DNA from: Hyphomicrobiales bacterium
GTDB taxonomy: Bacteria > Pseudomonadota > Alphaproteobacteria > Rhizobiales > JAKIUO01
Assembly: GCA_027069645.1 (NCBI GenBank)
Contig: JALXEI010000273.1
Location: 1-12,464 of the forward strand
Reading direction: 5' to 3'
DNA length: 12,464 bases
Positions 1-7,493 of the stretch are shown here, in pieces. The notes beneath the pieces are model-generated. The model was not told the DNA's origin, did no database searches, and saw only the letters and a list, made by a program, of their open reading frames with translations. Position 1 is the first letter of the stretch, and the number at the start of each line of letters is the position of its first letter. The position numbers and the translations under genes are program-made.

Positions 1-100
1 ACCCTGTCCGTCGCACCGGCCCCTGGAACAGGTTAAACAGGGCAATCAGCAACAGTCCGATAATCACCCAGATCGCAAAATTGCGGAAGTTCGAATTCAT
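1..100 (-). CDS. ftsH: ATP-dependent zinc metalloprotease FtsH, N-terminal fragment
   Basis: The reverse strand from an ATG at 100-98 encodes 33 residues that run off the left edge. They begin MNSNFRNFAIWVII, followed by a hydrophobic stretch and NLFQGP, which is the usual start of proteobacterial FtsH: a short cytoplasmic tail and then the first membrane segment. FtsH is a membrane-anchored AAA+ zinc protease that degrades misfolded membrane proteins and selected cytoplasmic regulators. An AGGGA about six bases upstream of the ATG supports the start. The AAA and protease domains lie outside the window, so the assignment rests on the N-terminal signature only. In many alphaproteobacteria tilS lies just upstream of ftsH; here that position holds a gap of about 530 bases with no recognisable gene. 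Confidence 0.85.
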   Translation of the reverse strand, partial: MNSNFRNFAIWVIIGLLLIALFNLFQGPVRRTG

Positions 101-631
101 GAAACGTCCCTATCTGTACTTTTTGGTCATAACCGCCGGACCCCGCCCGCACGATCCATGCCGGTCCGCAAATCACCCGGTTGCGACGTTCTATGCAAGT
201 CTGCACAGTCGATCAACAGGTTTTTGCCTGCATTCAGTGCACTTAAGCGCAAGGCAGGCCACATACAAGGATATATGCAAGGATACTGCCAGTTGTTTCC
301 ATATGGCAGAAGAGACACATTCACCTCCCGAAGATCAAATCAGCCTCTGCACCTGCCGGAATCTGTTTCCTCTCCTGACAACTTTACTTTGGAACAGCTC
401 TGAATTACAGCAAATAATGATCAAAGTTTTGTGTCATCTTGTCCCCCTCCCCCATAACCATCATCACAATAGCAGGGAAAATGTTTCCCAAAGCCTGATT
501 CCCATGACCATTTGTTGCCGCATTTGACATTCATCTGTTGATATGATTGAGGGATTTCGCCCCGCCGTTCCCTCTTGCCAAAACGGTTTGTCACGGCAAT
601 ATGAATGGCCTGATTGCAGACAGGAACCTCC
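101..631. other. 531-base intergenic region, no supported gene
   Basis: This region separates the divergent ftsH and thiamine-phosphate-synthase-like genes and should hold the promoters of both. Open frames on both strands (81-527 plus, 127-324 minus, 421-705 minus) give Cys/His/Ser-rich peptides without family resemblance, have no good ribosome binding site and overlap each other, so I treat them as chance. TTGACA at 524-529 resembles a -35 box, but the best -10-like hexamer (TATGAT, 542-547) is only 12 bases away, so I do not call a promoter. I see no repeat, RNA gene or terminator here. Confidence 0.6.
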
Positions 632-1366
632 ATGAGCAACAGCAATACCACAACACGCCTCTGCCTCGACCTTCCGGCTGAAGACGCGGCGCAAACCGAC
701 AGCATCCCGAAACAGCTCGCATTTTTGAGCGCACACCTTGATATTGCCTGTATAAAATTGCCCCCCGAGGACTCTGATATCGAAAGAAACTACACGACAA
801 AAACCCGGGCGCTGATCACCATGTTACAGGAAAAAGGCATTGCCGTCATTGCCGATTTGACCACGCAGGGTCCTGTTGATCAACGCAAGTCATTTGAAAA
901 AGCGCTGGAAAAAACCGTTCGCGCCCGTCTTGACGGCATTCATATGGGCGACGATACCGAACTTTTTGCCCGCGCCAGAGAGGTTCTTGGCGAGGACGCT
1001 ATTATCGGCTGCGATTGCCGCGCGTCAAAACATCAGGCAATGCTGCTGGGCGAAGCCGGGGCCGATTATATTGCTCCGGGAAGCCTGTCCGAAGGCCAGG
1101 AAGGCCCTGAACGGGAGACCGGATCAGAAGACCTGATTTGCTGGTGGCAGCAACTTTTCGAAGTGCCATGTGTTGCCGGTCCCGTTGCGGATCGCGCCCG
1201 GCTTGAGGCCCTGCTTGAGATCCCCGCCGATTTTGTTTTGCTGTCCCCGGAATTGTGGCAGCAATTGTATGAGGACAGGGATTTCCTATCCATGCTGGCC
1301 GCCCATTGTCCACCGCTTGCGGCCATTGATCAGGGAGGAAGCGCTTGCGCACCGGATTCCCTCTAA
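632..1366 (+). CDS. Thiamine phosphate synthase/TenI-like protein, probably divergent
   Basis: A 244-aa protein with the TIM-barrel pattern of the ThiE/TenI family. Residues 101-106 (DGIHMG) match the DG[VI]H[LM]G motif and are followed by D108. Residues 124-129 (IIGCDC) match the strand that reads IIGVS(C/A) in ThiE, and residues 140-151 (GEAGADYIAPGS) match GADYVxxGx. ThiE joins HMP-pyrophosphate and thiazole phosphate to make thiamine phosphate. After APGS, however, the Thr/Ser/Lys-rich loop that follows in active ThiE (a TxTK-type segment) is replaced by LSEGQEGPERE, and the late GGI phosphate motif reads VAGPV, so catalysis is doubtful. Start: ATG 632 is preceded by AGGA six bases upstream; a TTG at 614 in the same frame is less likely. 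The 3' end overlaps the next gene by 22 bases, suggesting translational coupling. Confidence 0.75.
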   Translation: MSNSNTTTRLCLDLPAEDAAQTDSIPKQLAFLSAHLDIACIKLPPEDSDIERNYTTKTRALITMLQEKGIAVIADLTTQGPVDQRKSFEKALEKTVRARLDGIHMGDDTELFARAREVLGEDAIIGCDCRASKHQAMLLGEAGADYIAPGSLSEGQEGPERETGSEDLICWWQQLFEVPCVAGPVADRARLEALLEIPADFVLLSPELWQQLYEDRDFLSMLAAHCPPLAAIDQGGSACAPDSL

Positions 1367-2358
1367 ATGCACCTGTCCTGTTGACGGTACTGGCACTTTT
1401 GTCTCTTGCGCTGCCCGTCAGCCTCGCGGCAGGCAAACAGCAACAGCGCCTTGGCGCATCTCCTGCTGCGCCACAGACAGGCACGGGCACCGGATTGTCT
1501 GCATCAAAGAGCGTACCGGGGTCCGATCCTGCCTATGCGGCTTTTCGCAAGGGAAAATATCTCCAGGCTTTGAAGCTGGCGAAAGCGGCCGCGAAAAAAG
1601 GTGAAAAACAGGCCTTTACACTGGCCGGGCGCATATATGCGGGCGGTCTCGGAGTCGCGAAAGATCTGACGACGGCGGCGCAATGGTATGCCGGCGGGGC
1701 AGAGCGCGGGGACGCCGATGCGCAGTTCGCCCTTGCCATGCAGCTTGCCCGGGGCCTCGGAGTCAAACGCGATATCCGCCAGGCCGGAAAGCTTCTGGAA
1801 GCCGCGGCCCTTCAGGGACATGGTCGCGCCTGTTACAATCTGGCCCTCATGTATGCTTCGGGCGAAGGGCAAACCGAAGATATGAGCCAGGCCGCCCGGT
1901 GGTTTGCGAAAGCAGCACAGGAAGGTGTTATCCGCGCAAACTATGACCTCGGATCACTTTACCGGGCCGGATCGGGTGTCGAACAGGATATCAAACAGGC
2001 GGCCTCGTGGATCGGCAAGGCCGCCGCCGCCGGGCTGACGGTTGCCGAACTTGAATACGGCCTGATGCTGTTTCGCGGTGAAGGCGTCAAAAAAAATCAA
2101 AAACGCGGTGCAGCGCTTTTGTTGCGGGCAGCACGCAAGGGAAATCCCGTCGCCCAGAATCGTGTCGCCAGACTTTATGCCTGGGGCCTCGTGTTCCCCA
2201 AAAACCGGGTCGAGGCGGCCAAATGGCACCTGCTGGCCAGAGCCCGCGGGGTGTCCGATCTCGACCTCGACATAAAACTCGCTCGCATGAACAAAGAGCA
2301 GCGCGAGATGGCCGAAAAAAAGGCACAGCAATGGCGAACGCTAAACCGGCAGCCATAG
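1345..2358 (+). CDS. Exported Sel1-repeat (TPR-like) protein
   Basis: A 337-aa protein. Residues 1-30 form a typical signal peptide (basic start, Leu/Val-rich core at 10-27, Ala-rich end SLAAG), so it is probably periplasmic. A Gln/Gly/Ser linker (31-60) leads into about seven helical-hairpin repeats of roughly 36 residues between residues 62 and 305, with the Sel1 pattern A..LA.....G.GV..D...A..W...AA..G. Clear units begin near 91, 126, 161, 198, 234 and 270. Sel1 repeats form right-handed solenoids that bind proteins, often in envelope stress, exopolysaccharide or secretion systems; the partner here is unknown. The start is TTG at 1345: GGAGGA at 1334-1339 is five bases upstream, and no in-frame ATG before the signal peptide offers a better choice. 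It overlaps the preceding gene, so the two form an operon. Confidence 0.85.
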   Translation: MRTGFPLNAPVLLTVLALLSLALPVSLAAGKQQQRLGASPAAPQTGTGTGLSASKSVPGSDPAYAAFRKGKYLQALKLAKAAAKKGEKQAFTLAGRIYAGGLGVAKDLTTAAQWYAGGAERGDADAQFALAMQLARGLGVKRDIRQAGKLLEAAALQGHGRACYNLALMYASGEGQTEDMSQAARWFAKAAQEGVIRANYDLGSLYRAGSGVEQDIKQAASWIGKAAAAGLTVAELEYGLMLFRGEGVKKNQKRGAALLLRAARKGNPVAQNRVARLYAWGLVFPKNRVEAAKWHLLARARGVSDLDLDIKLARMNKEQREMAEKKAQQWRTLNRQP

Positions 2359-2416
2359 TCAGTCGTGATTTGCATCTCGCACATGCACCCGCCCCGACAG
2401 ACCACAGCCGCCACGG

Positions 2417-3955
2417 TCAGGCCATCACCCGCCGGCGCAGGGTTTCGCCGCGATAGGACAGGGCTTCTGCAATATGCAGACGCCCGACCTGGTCCTGATC
2501 ATCAAGATCGGCAAGGGTGCGTGCCACTTTCAGGGTGCGATGGAATCCCCGTGCCGTCAGTCCCAGCCGCTCATCGGCATCGCGCAACAGCTTTACCCCT
2601 TCATCATCGGGCCTCGTGCAGGCTTCAAGCGCCTCACCGGACAAATCGGCATTGGTATAAACACGGGTTAGTCCGGCTGCTTTAAAACGTTCGCTGGCAC
2701 GCTGGCGGGCCCTGATCACCCGCTTGCCAACTGTTTCGCTGCTCTCGCTTTTGCAGCCATCCCTGTAAATCAGGTCAACCGCCGACACGGCCGGCACCTC
2801 GATCTGTATATCGAAGCGGTCGAGCAGCGGCCCCGAAATACGGGCCTGATAACGCTCGGCACAATGGGCCCCTCTCGCGCAGGCAAAACCCGGTTCGAAA
2901 GCACGTCCGCACTTGCACGGATTCATGGCCGCCACCAGTTGAATGCGCGAGGGCCAGGCAATGCGATGATTGGCGCGGGCAATGGTCACCTTGCCGGTTT
3001 CCAGCGGCTGACGCAGGGAATCCAGCACCTGAACGGAAAATTCCGGCAATTCATCCAGAAACAGAACCCCCATATGGGCCAGTGCCACCTCGCCTGGACG
3101 GGGACGCGCGCCGCCGCCGACAAGCGCCGCCATCGAGGCCGAATGATGAGGCGCACGAAACGGGCGCTCCCTTGCCAGTTGTCCCCCGGCCAGTTCCCCG
3201 GCCAGCGAACGGATCATGCTGACTTCGAGCATCTCCGCCGCATCAAGAGGCGGCAGGATCGAAGGCAATCGCGCCGCCAGCATACTCTTGCCGGAACCCG
3301 GCGGACCGGTCATCAGCAGATTGTGGCCACCGGCTGCCGCCACCTCAAGGGCCCGGCGGGCGCTTTCCTGGCCGCGCACATCGGCAAGATCCGGCAAATC
3401 GGACGGCGGCGGGTCAAGCGCCGGAGCGGGCGACGACAGGATTTGCAGACCTTTGAAATGATTTATCAGTTCCAGCAGATGGGCCGGTGCCAATATATTC
3501 ATATCGTCCGCAGCCCAGGCCGCCTCGCTGCCACATTCACGCGGGCAGATCAGCCCCAGACCGTCCCGGTTGGCCCCGATCGCTGCCGGCAGGGCCCCTG
3601 GCACCCTTGTAATGGCGCCATCCAGCGCCAGTTCGCCAATCACGCAATAGTCCTGCAACTGGTCAAAGGGCATGGCCCCCATACAGGCCATCATGGCCAG
3701 TACAATCGGCAGATCATAATGACTGCCTTCCTTGGGAAGATCGGCCGGTGCCAGATTGACAGTAATATGCTTGCCGGGAAGAGCGAGACCGACCGCATGC
3801 AGCGCCGCCCTGACCCGCTCGCGGCTTTCGGCGACGGCCTTGTCCGGCAGGCCGACAACAGCAAAAGCCGGAAGGCCGGGGGAAATCTGCACCTGAACAT
3901 CAACCGAACGCGCCTCTATCCCCTCAAATGCCACCGTCCTGACCTGTGCAAACAT
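2417..3955 (-). CDS. comM: YifB/ComM family Mg-chelatase-like AAA+ ATPase
   Basis: A 512-aa protein with the full YifB architecture. The N-terminal ChlI-like lobe (about 1-165) carries the family signatures VVGLPD, AVAESRERVRAAL and VNLAPADLPKEGSHYDLPI. The AAA+ core has Walker A GPPGSGKS (about 217-224) and Walker B VLFLDELPEF (about 297-306). Next come AMNPCKCG with two further cysteines (a probable metal-binding insert), SGPLLDRFD, and a C-terminal domain ending in SYRGETLRRR. In naturally competent bacteria ComM is a helicase that promotes branch migration during uptake of homologous DNA; in others its role is less clear. The start is ATG 3955, consistent with the family start MFAQV, with GGGGG five bases upstream; an in-frame GTG two codons earlier lies within the ribosome binding site. 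It is convergent with the Sel1 gene, and its upstream region contains a MITE-like element only 30 bases from the start. Confidence 0.93.
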   Translation of the reverse strand: MFAQVRTVAFEGIEARSVDVQVQISPGLPAFAVVGLPDKAVAESRERVRAALHAVGLALPGKHITVNLAPADLPKEGSHYDLPIVLAMMACMGAMPFDQLQDYCVIGELALDGAITRVPGALPAAIGANRDGLGLICPRECGSEAAWAADDMNILAPAHLLELINHFKGLQILSSPAPALDPPPSDLPDLADVRGQESARRALEVAAAGGHNLLMTGPPGSGKSMLAARLPSILPPLDAAEMLEVSMIRSLAGELAGGQLARERPFRAPHHSASMAALVGGGARPRPGEVALAHMGVLFLDELPEFSVQVLDSLRQPLETGKVTIARANHRIAWPSRIQLVAAMNPCKCGRAFEPGFACARGAHCAERYQARISGPLLDRFDIQIEVPAVSAVDLIYRDGCKSESSETVGKRVIRARQRASERFKAAGLTRVYTNADLSGEALEACTRPDDEGVKLLRDADERLGLTARGFHRTLKVARTLADLDDQDQVGRLHIAEALSYRGETLRRRVMA

Positions 3956-3984
3956 GATCACCCCCGAATACTGCCCTGATGCCT

Positions 3985-4250
3985 TAGGTCATAAACTCAT
4001 AAACAGGGTCGAAATGGCAGGAGCAGATTTGTTTTCCCGCAAGGCGCAAGTTCGCAGGAAACCTTCCGGTTTTCAAGAACTTGCAACACAGCGGGGGAGC
4101 AAATATGCCCTGTCCGCAGGATGCCAAAAGCGCTGCAATCCGCGGCCAAAATGATCTTGCACGTACAAAAGTACGTGCGGCGATCATTTTAACCTCGTAT
4201 TTTTGCGCTTTTGGCACCATTATCGACCCTGTTTATGAGTTTATGACCTA
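3985..4250. mobile_element. MITE-like element with 28-bp perfect terminal inverted repeats (IS630/mariner-like ends)
   Basis: The segment is bounded by 28-base perfect inverted repeats at 3985-4012 and 4223-4250, beginning TAGGTCATAAACTCATAAAC. Both ends carry TA, the target dinucleotide duplicated by IS630/Tc1-mariner transposases, so this looks like a 266-base non-autonomous element; no transposase frame is present. Inside are two further palindromes. One is 4046-4053 with 4077-4084 (GCAAGTTC/GAACTTGC). The other has outer arms near 4121-4132 and 4204-4216 (TGCCAAAAGCGC/GCGCTTTTGGCA) around an inner hairpin (TGATC.TGCACGTAC, AAAA, GTACGTGC.GATCA). Its DNA can therefore fold almost completely into hairpins. 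It sits 30 bases upstream of the yifB start and may affect that gene's promoter. The element class is inferred; the repeats are seen directly. Confidence 0.75.
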
Positions 4251-4254
4251 GAGT

Positions 4255-4408
4255 CCGGTTCAAAACTCCTCACTGATTTTATTGGTCTTTTCCAGCCCAT
4301 TATCGGCGCAAACCGGCTTGAAAGGGACGCCAGCCCCGTTCGGCGCCGGTTTGCTTGATTCTGGACAGGAAAAAACTCAATAAAATCAAGTAATGAGTTT
4401 TGAACCGG
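4255..4408. repeat. 154-bp imperfect palindromic element, possible second MITE
   Basis: Inverted repeats CCGGTTCAAAACTC (4255-4268) and GAGTTTTGAACCGG (4395-4408) form the ends. A second pair, GATTTTATTG (4275-4284) and CAATAAAATC (4378-4387), continues the arms, and an inner pair GCAAACCGGC (4308-4317) and GCCGGTTTGC (4345-4354) closes a hairpin around a 27-base loop. There is no coding frame. It lies only four bases from the preceding MITE-like element, with no clear target-site duplication. It could be a small non-autonomous transposon or a dispersed intergenic palindrome; as RNA it would form a long hairpin and might affect termination or stability of the gshB transcript, whose 3' end is at 4485. 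Confidence 0.6.
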
Positions 4409-4484
4409 CCTCTTCCTCCCAGCCTATCAAAAACCGACCGGAACATCAAGAACATTATGGGAACACGGGGATTTGACGCAGCGC

Positions 4485-5423
4485 TTACAGCCTGTTTTCG
4501 ATGGCATCCCAGATCCGAGCGGCAATATCGCCACCGCCAAACCGGGCTATTTCGCGGATGCCTGTGGGAGAGGTCACATTGATTTCGGTCATTTTATCAC
4601 CGATTACATCTATGCCGGTAAACAGCAGTCCGCGTTTTTTCAGTTCCGGACCAATGGCCTCACAGATCTCCCGGTCGCGCACGGTCAGTTCGGCAAGTTC
4701 CGGACGCCCGCCCACATGCATATTGGAGCGCGTTTCATCGGCGGCCGGAACGCGGTTCAATGCGCCTGCCGGTTCACCATCCACAAGGATGATGCGCTTG
4801 TCCCCGGCTCGCACATCGGGCAGATATTGCTGGACAATAAAGGGTTCGCGAAACACTTCATCAAACATCTCCACCAGCGATCCGAGATTGGTATCCTCCC
4901 TGCCGAGGCGAAAAACACCGGCACCGCCATTGCCATAAAGCGGCTTGATGATGATATCCCCGAATTCGGCGCGAAACGCCTTCACATCCTGCAACTGGCG
5001 GGTCACGAGGGTTACGGGCATGAATTCGGAAAATTCTATCACGAACAGTTTTTCGGGCGCATTGCGCACATGAAACGGATCATTGACCACCAGCGTTTGC
5101 GGATGCACGCGCTCCAGCATATGAGTGGTGGTAATATAATGCATGTCAAAGGGCGGGTCCTGACGCAACAGAACAACATCGAGTTCGCAAAGATCGACAA
5201 CCCTTTGCTCCCCTTTTGTAAAATGCGCCCCTTCGCGATCAAAAACCTGCAATTCGCAGCCTCTGGCAAACACCTGCCCGCCGCGCATGAACAGATCATC
5301 GGGAAGATAGTAAAACAGCTTGTGGTGTCGTTTTTGCGCTTCCAGCATCAGCGCGAAACTGCTGTCGCCACGAATATCGATTTTCTCCACCGGATCCATC
5401 TGCATGCCGATATGTAAAGCCAT
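4485..5423 (-). CDS. gshB: Glutathione synthetase
   Basis: A 312-aa protein, full length for bacterial GshB. It ligates glycine to gamma-glutamylcysteine with ATP in the cytoplasm, the last step of glutathione synthesis. Visible family features are the N-terminal segment MDP(V)E.I....DSSFALMLEAQ, the motif LRQDPPFDMHYITTTHMLE (about 86-104), the ATP-grasp nucleotide-binding segment IIIKPLYGNGGAGVF (157-171), an acidic/basic strand with DKRIILVDGEPAGALNR, and the metal/ATP site TEINVTSPTG (279-288). The start is ATG 5423, with AGG about nine bases upstream. It follows yraN by 69 bases on the same strand, a common alphaproteobacterial pairing, so the two are probably co-transcribed. I see no terminator after it before the palindromic element at 4255-4408. 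Confidence 0.95.
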   Translation of the reverse strand: MALHIGMQMDPVEKIDIRGDSSFALMLEAQKRHHKLFYYLPDDLFMRGGQVFARGCELQVFDREGAHFTKGEQRVVDLCELDVVLLRQDPPFDMHYITTTHMLERVHPQTLVVNDPFHVRNAPEKLFVIEFSEFMPVTLVTRQLQDVKAFRAEFGDIIIKPLYGNGGAGVFRLGREDTNLGSLVEMFDEVFREPFIVQQYLPDVRAGDKRIILVDGEPAGALNRVPAADETRSNMHVGGRPELAELTVRDREICEAIGPELKKRGLLFTGIDVIGDKMTEINVTSPTGIREIARFGGGDIAARIWDAIENRL

Positions 5424-5492
5424 GTATCTGCCTTTTTAACTGTTTCAATAACGGAATTTTCAGCTTACGCTGCCTTGTATCGACAGGGCTCG

Positions 5493-5861
5493 TCAATAGC
5501 CGGTATGTGAAAAAGCATCCTTGTAATGGCGGGGTCTTTTCCAGGGGCTGATGGCAATCACATCAAAACCGGTTTCGGTATACGGCACCTCCCTGTGTCG
5601 GGACAGCCAGTATTCGGCCGCCCGGCGGATGCGCCTTTGCTGTTGCGGCGTTACCGCGTCACACAACCGGCTGGCATCTCGCCGCCGCTTGACCTCAACA
5701 AAGGCCAGACGGTTTCTCCGGCGCACGACAAGATCGACTTCGCCCACCGGGGTTTTATAACGGCAGGCCAGTACCCGATAGCCTTTCAACATCAGCCAGA
5801 GGGCCGCAAGCCATTCGGCATAAATTCCGGCCCGCCACGCTTTTTGCCTTTTCTGCTTCAT
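5493..5861 (-). CDS. yraN: YraN (UPF0102) family putative nuclease-fold protein
   Basis: From ATG 5861 this gives 122 aa, the usual size of the family. Residues 13-38 (IYAEWLAALWLMLKGYRVLACRYKTP) match the family pattern of a helix with a conserved Glu (E16) followed by LKGYRxLxxRYxTPxGE(I/V)DL. GEVDLV (40-45) and FVEVKRR (54-60) give the D...ExK arrangement of the restriction-endonuclease-like (PD-D/ExK) fold. No biochemical role is firmly established for YraN. The frame is open upstream to 5933, but the extra 24 residues lack family resemblance and ATG 5933 has no ribosome binding site, so 5861 is preferred. In many relatives rsmI lies upstream of yraN; here a divergent pseudopilin operon is found instead. 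Confidence 0.88.
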   Translation of the reverse strand: MKQKRQKAWRAGIYAEWLAALWLMLKGYRVLACRYKTPVGEVDLVVRRRNRLAFVEVKRRRDASRLCDAVTPQQQRRIRRAAEYWLSRHREVPYTETGFDVIAISPWKRPRHYKDAFSHTGY

Positions 5862-6064
5862 CGGGACCTGTTCATACCCCAAATTCCTGACAATCGGACT
5901 GTGATAACCATTTCCGTCAACCCTGAAAATCATTTCAGAGGCGCTGCGTACTTAAAACAACAGGGATTAATCATGTTCTGCAACGAAATATCAACAGATT
6001 GGTGCGTATCGTGCATAAACGACAAAACCATAATGTTTTCGCTCCAGTCAGGGATTACAAGCGC

Positions 6065-6640
6065 ATGTCAAAACAGCACCACGCCATCGGCCTGCACCGC
6101 TTTTCGGGAGTGCGCGGGCTTGTCGGCAGAATGAAACGCAATGAAGAAGGGGTCACAGCCATTGAATTTGGCATCATCGCCGCGCCGTTTCTTTTCCTGA
6201 TTGTCGCTCTGCTGGAAACCGCCCTTGTGCATATGACAACCCTTGACCTTGAAAATGCGGTAAAAGATGCCAGTCGCCAGATCCGTACCGGTCAGGCCCA
6301 GGTCGCCAACCTGACAGCGGCACAATTCAAAAACCTGGTTTGCCAGAAGACCATTCTCATATCTTCCTGCGCCGCAAATCCGGACCTTGTTATTGATGTC
6401 CGGTCCTATGATGATTTTGACACCATTTCGATAGACCCTTCCGAGCTCTATGACGAGAATGGAAATTTTCTTGGCGGTGAAAACTACAGTCTGGGATCGG
6501 GCCGCAAGGTCGTCGTGGTACAGGCTTTTTACAAAATGAGACTGCTGGCGCAAATTCCCACGATCGGTCTTGCCAATGCGGGTCCTCATCATCGCATGCT
6601 CAATGCCATCGCCGTTTTCCGCAACGAACCGTTTTCATAG
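6065..6640 (+). CDS. TadE-like pseudopilin (first of a pair)
   Basis: A 191-aa protein with a class III-type prepilin start. After a basic leader, residues 25-35 read RNEEG-VTAIEF, with the predicted prepilin-peptidase (TadV/CpaA-like) cleavage after G29 and Glu at +5, followed by a hydrophobic helix (about 36-55). The rest is a soluble domain with a few cysteines (the CQKT...SSC region, about 92-102), as in TadE/TadF minor pseudopilins of Flp/tight-adherence pili. These are processed at the inner membrane and needed for pilus assembly. The start ATG 6065 has AGGGA ten bases upstream; the frame is open further upstream to a TTG at 5999, and ATG 6131, just before the prepilin motif, is another option. 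The second pseudopilin gene follows 103 bases later, so they form an operon. No other tad genes are in the window. Confidence 0.82.
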   Translation: MSKQHHAIGLHRFSGVRGLVGRMKRNEEGVTAIEFGIIAAPFLFLIVALLETALVHMTTLDLENAVKDASRQIRTGQAQVANLTAAQFKNLVCQKTILISSCAANPDLVIDVRSYDDFDTISIDPSELYDENGNFLGGENYSLGSGRKVVVVQAFYKMRLLAQIPTIGLANAGPHHRMLNAIAVFRNEPFS

Positions 6641-6743
6641 GGCGTAAAATGTGTCTGAGCGAACGGACACCGGCAGGAAAATATCCGATTGGAAACCAGG
6701 TTAGAGAAAAGTTGAAGAGCTACAGGCTCCGGGAGTTATAAAC

Positions 6744-7388
6744 GTGTTTGAAGATCATCGGCATAAAATCGCAGCAAATATATTTACCCGCTTCATGCGC
6801 CGTTTGCGCCGCAATGAACAGGGCGTGGCGGCTCTCGAATTTGCCATGATCGCCCCGATCATGATCACTCTTTATATGGGCAGCATCGAATTGCATCACG
6901 CGCTGTCGGCCGACCGCCGGGTGACGGACCTTGCCGGTGCGGCTGCCGACCTTGTGGCCCAGTCATCTGAAATCACATCGGCACAGATGACCAATATTTT
7001 TGACGCCGCGAGCACCTTTCTCAAACCCTATGGTGTCGCAAACCTGAAAATCACCGTCACCAGCATCTGTCATGACAAGGATGACAAGGGACGCGTGGAC
7101 TGGAGCGCCAACTATACCAATGGCGGTGTTCACAGCTATAGCCATATGGACCTCATCGACCTGCCCCTTGACGACGACGGAAATCCGGTTCTGACCATCA
7201 GGGGTACGAGCCTGATCCTCGCCGAGGTAAGCTACGACTATACCTCGCCGCTTGGCAAATATGTCCACAATACCATCCTGTCGGACCATTACTATCTTCG
7301 CCCGCGCCTGAAAGAAACACCCTCTGTCATCAATACCGATGCAGGCGGTTCGCCGGACGGCTGCGCCAACAGCGACTTCCAGGGCTGA
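6744..7388 (+). CDS. TadE/TadF-like pseudopilin (second of a pair)
   Basis: A 214-aa protein with the motif NEQG-VAALEF at residues 24-33 (predicted cleavage after G27, Glu at +5) and a hydrophobic helix at about 34-50 (AMIAPIMITLYMGSIEL). The remainder is a periplasmic/extracellular domain with an Asp/Gly-rich insert (KDDKGRVDW...LDDDGNP) and two cysteines (one in SICHD, one near the C-terminus). The start is GTG 6744 with GGGAG eight bases upstream. It shares the leader-plus-prepilin layout of the preceding gene but little of its C-terminal sequence, so the pair resembles TadE plus TadF. A Rho-independent terminator at 7432-7468 ends the operon. Assembly would need an ATPase, secretin and TadV peptidase encoded elsewhere. 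Confidence 0.83.
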   Translation: MFEDHRHKIAANIFTRFMRRLRRNEQGVAALEFAMIAPIMITLYMGSIELHHALSADRRVTDLAGAAADLVAQSSEITSAQMTNIFDAASTFLKPYGVANLKITVTSICHDKDDKGRVDWSANYTNGGVHSYSHMDLIDLPLDDDGNPVLTIRGTSLILAEVSYDYTSPLGKYVHNTILSDHYYLRPRLKETPSVINTDAGGSPDGCANSDFQG

Positions 7389-7431
7389 CCGTCCAGTATC
7401 CTTGACAGGAACCACGGTTTAAACAAATCAG

Positions 7432-7468
7432 ACCCGACCGAATCGTCAGATCCGGTCGGGTTTTTTTT
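7432..7468 (+). terminator. Rho-independent terminator of the pseudopilin operon
   Basis: A 9-bp perfect stem, ACCCGACCG (7432-7440) with CGGTCGGGT (7453-7461), encloses a 12-base loop and is followed by an uninterrupted T run through 7468. It lies 44 bases after the second pseudopilin stop codon and 26 bases before the convergent trpS stop. The opposite strand lacks a T run after the stem, so it acts mainly on the plus strand. Confidence 0.9.
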
Positions 7469-7493
7469 ATATTTTATCAAAGGGGGGTTGGTA

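Noticed and set aside
81..527. Plus-strand open frame of 148 codons upstream of the ThiE-like gene
   Set aside because: It begins inside ftsH in antisense, has a non-ATG start without a ribosome binding site, and its composition is unlike a protein.
524..547. Promoter with TTGACA and TATGAT
   Set aside because: The spacing of 12 bases is too short for a sigma-70 promoter and no better -10 box lies at 16-18 bases.
2864..3979. Long plus-strand open frame of 371 codons
   Set aside because: It is antisense to the clear yifB/comM gene and gives an Arg/Gln/His-rich sequence typical of a shadow frame.
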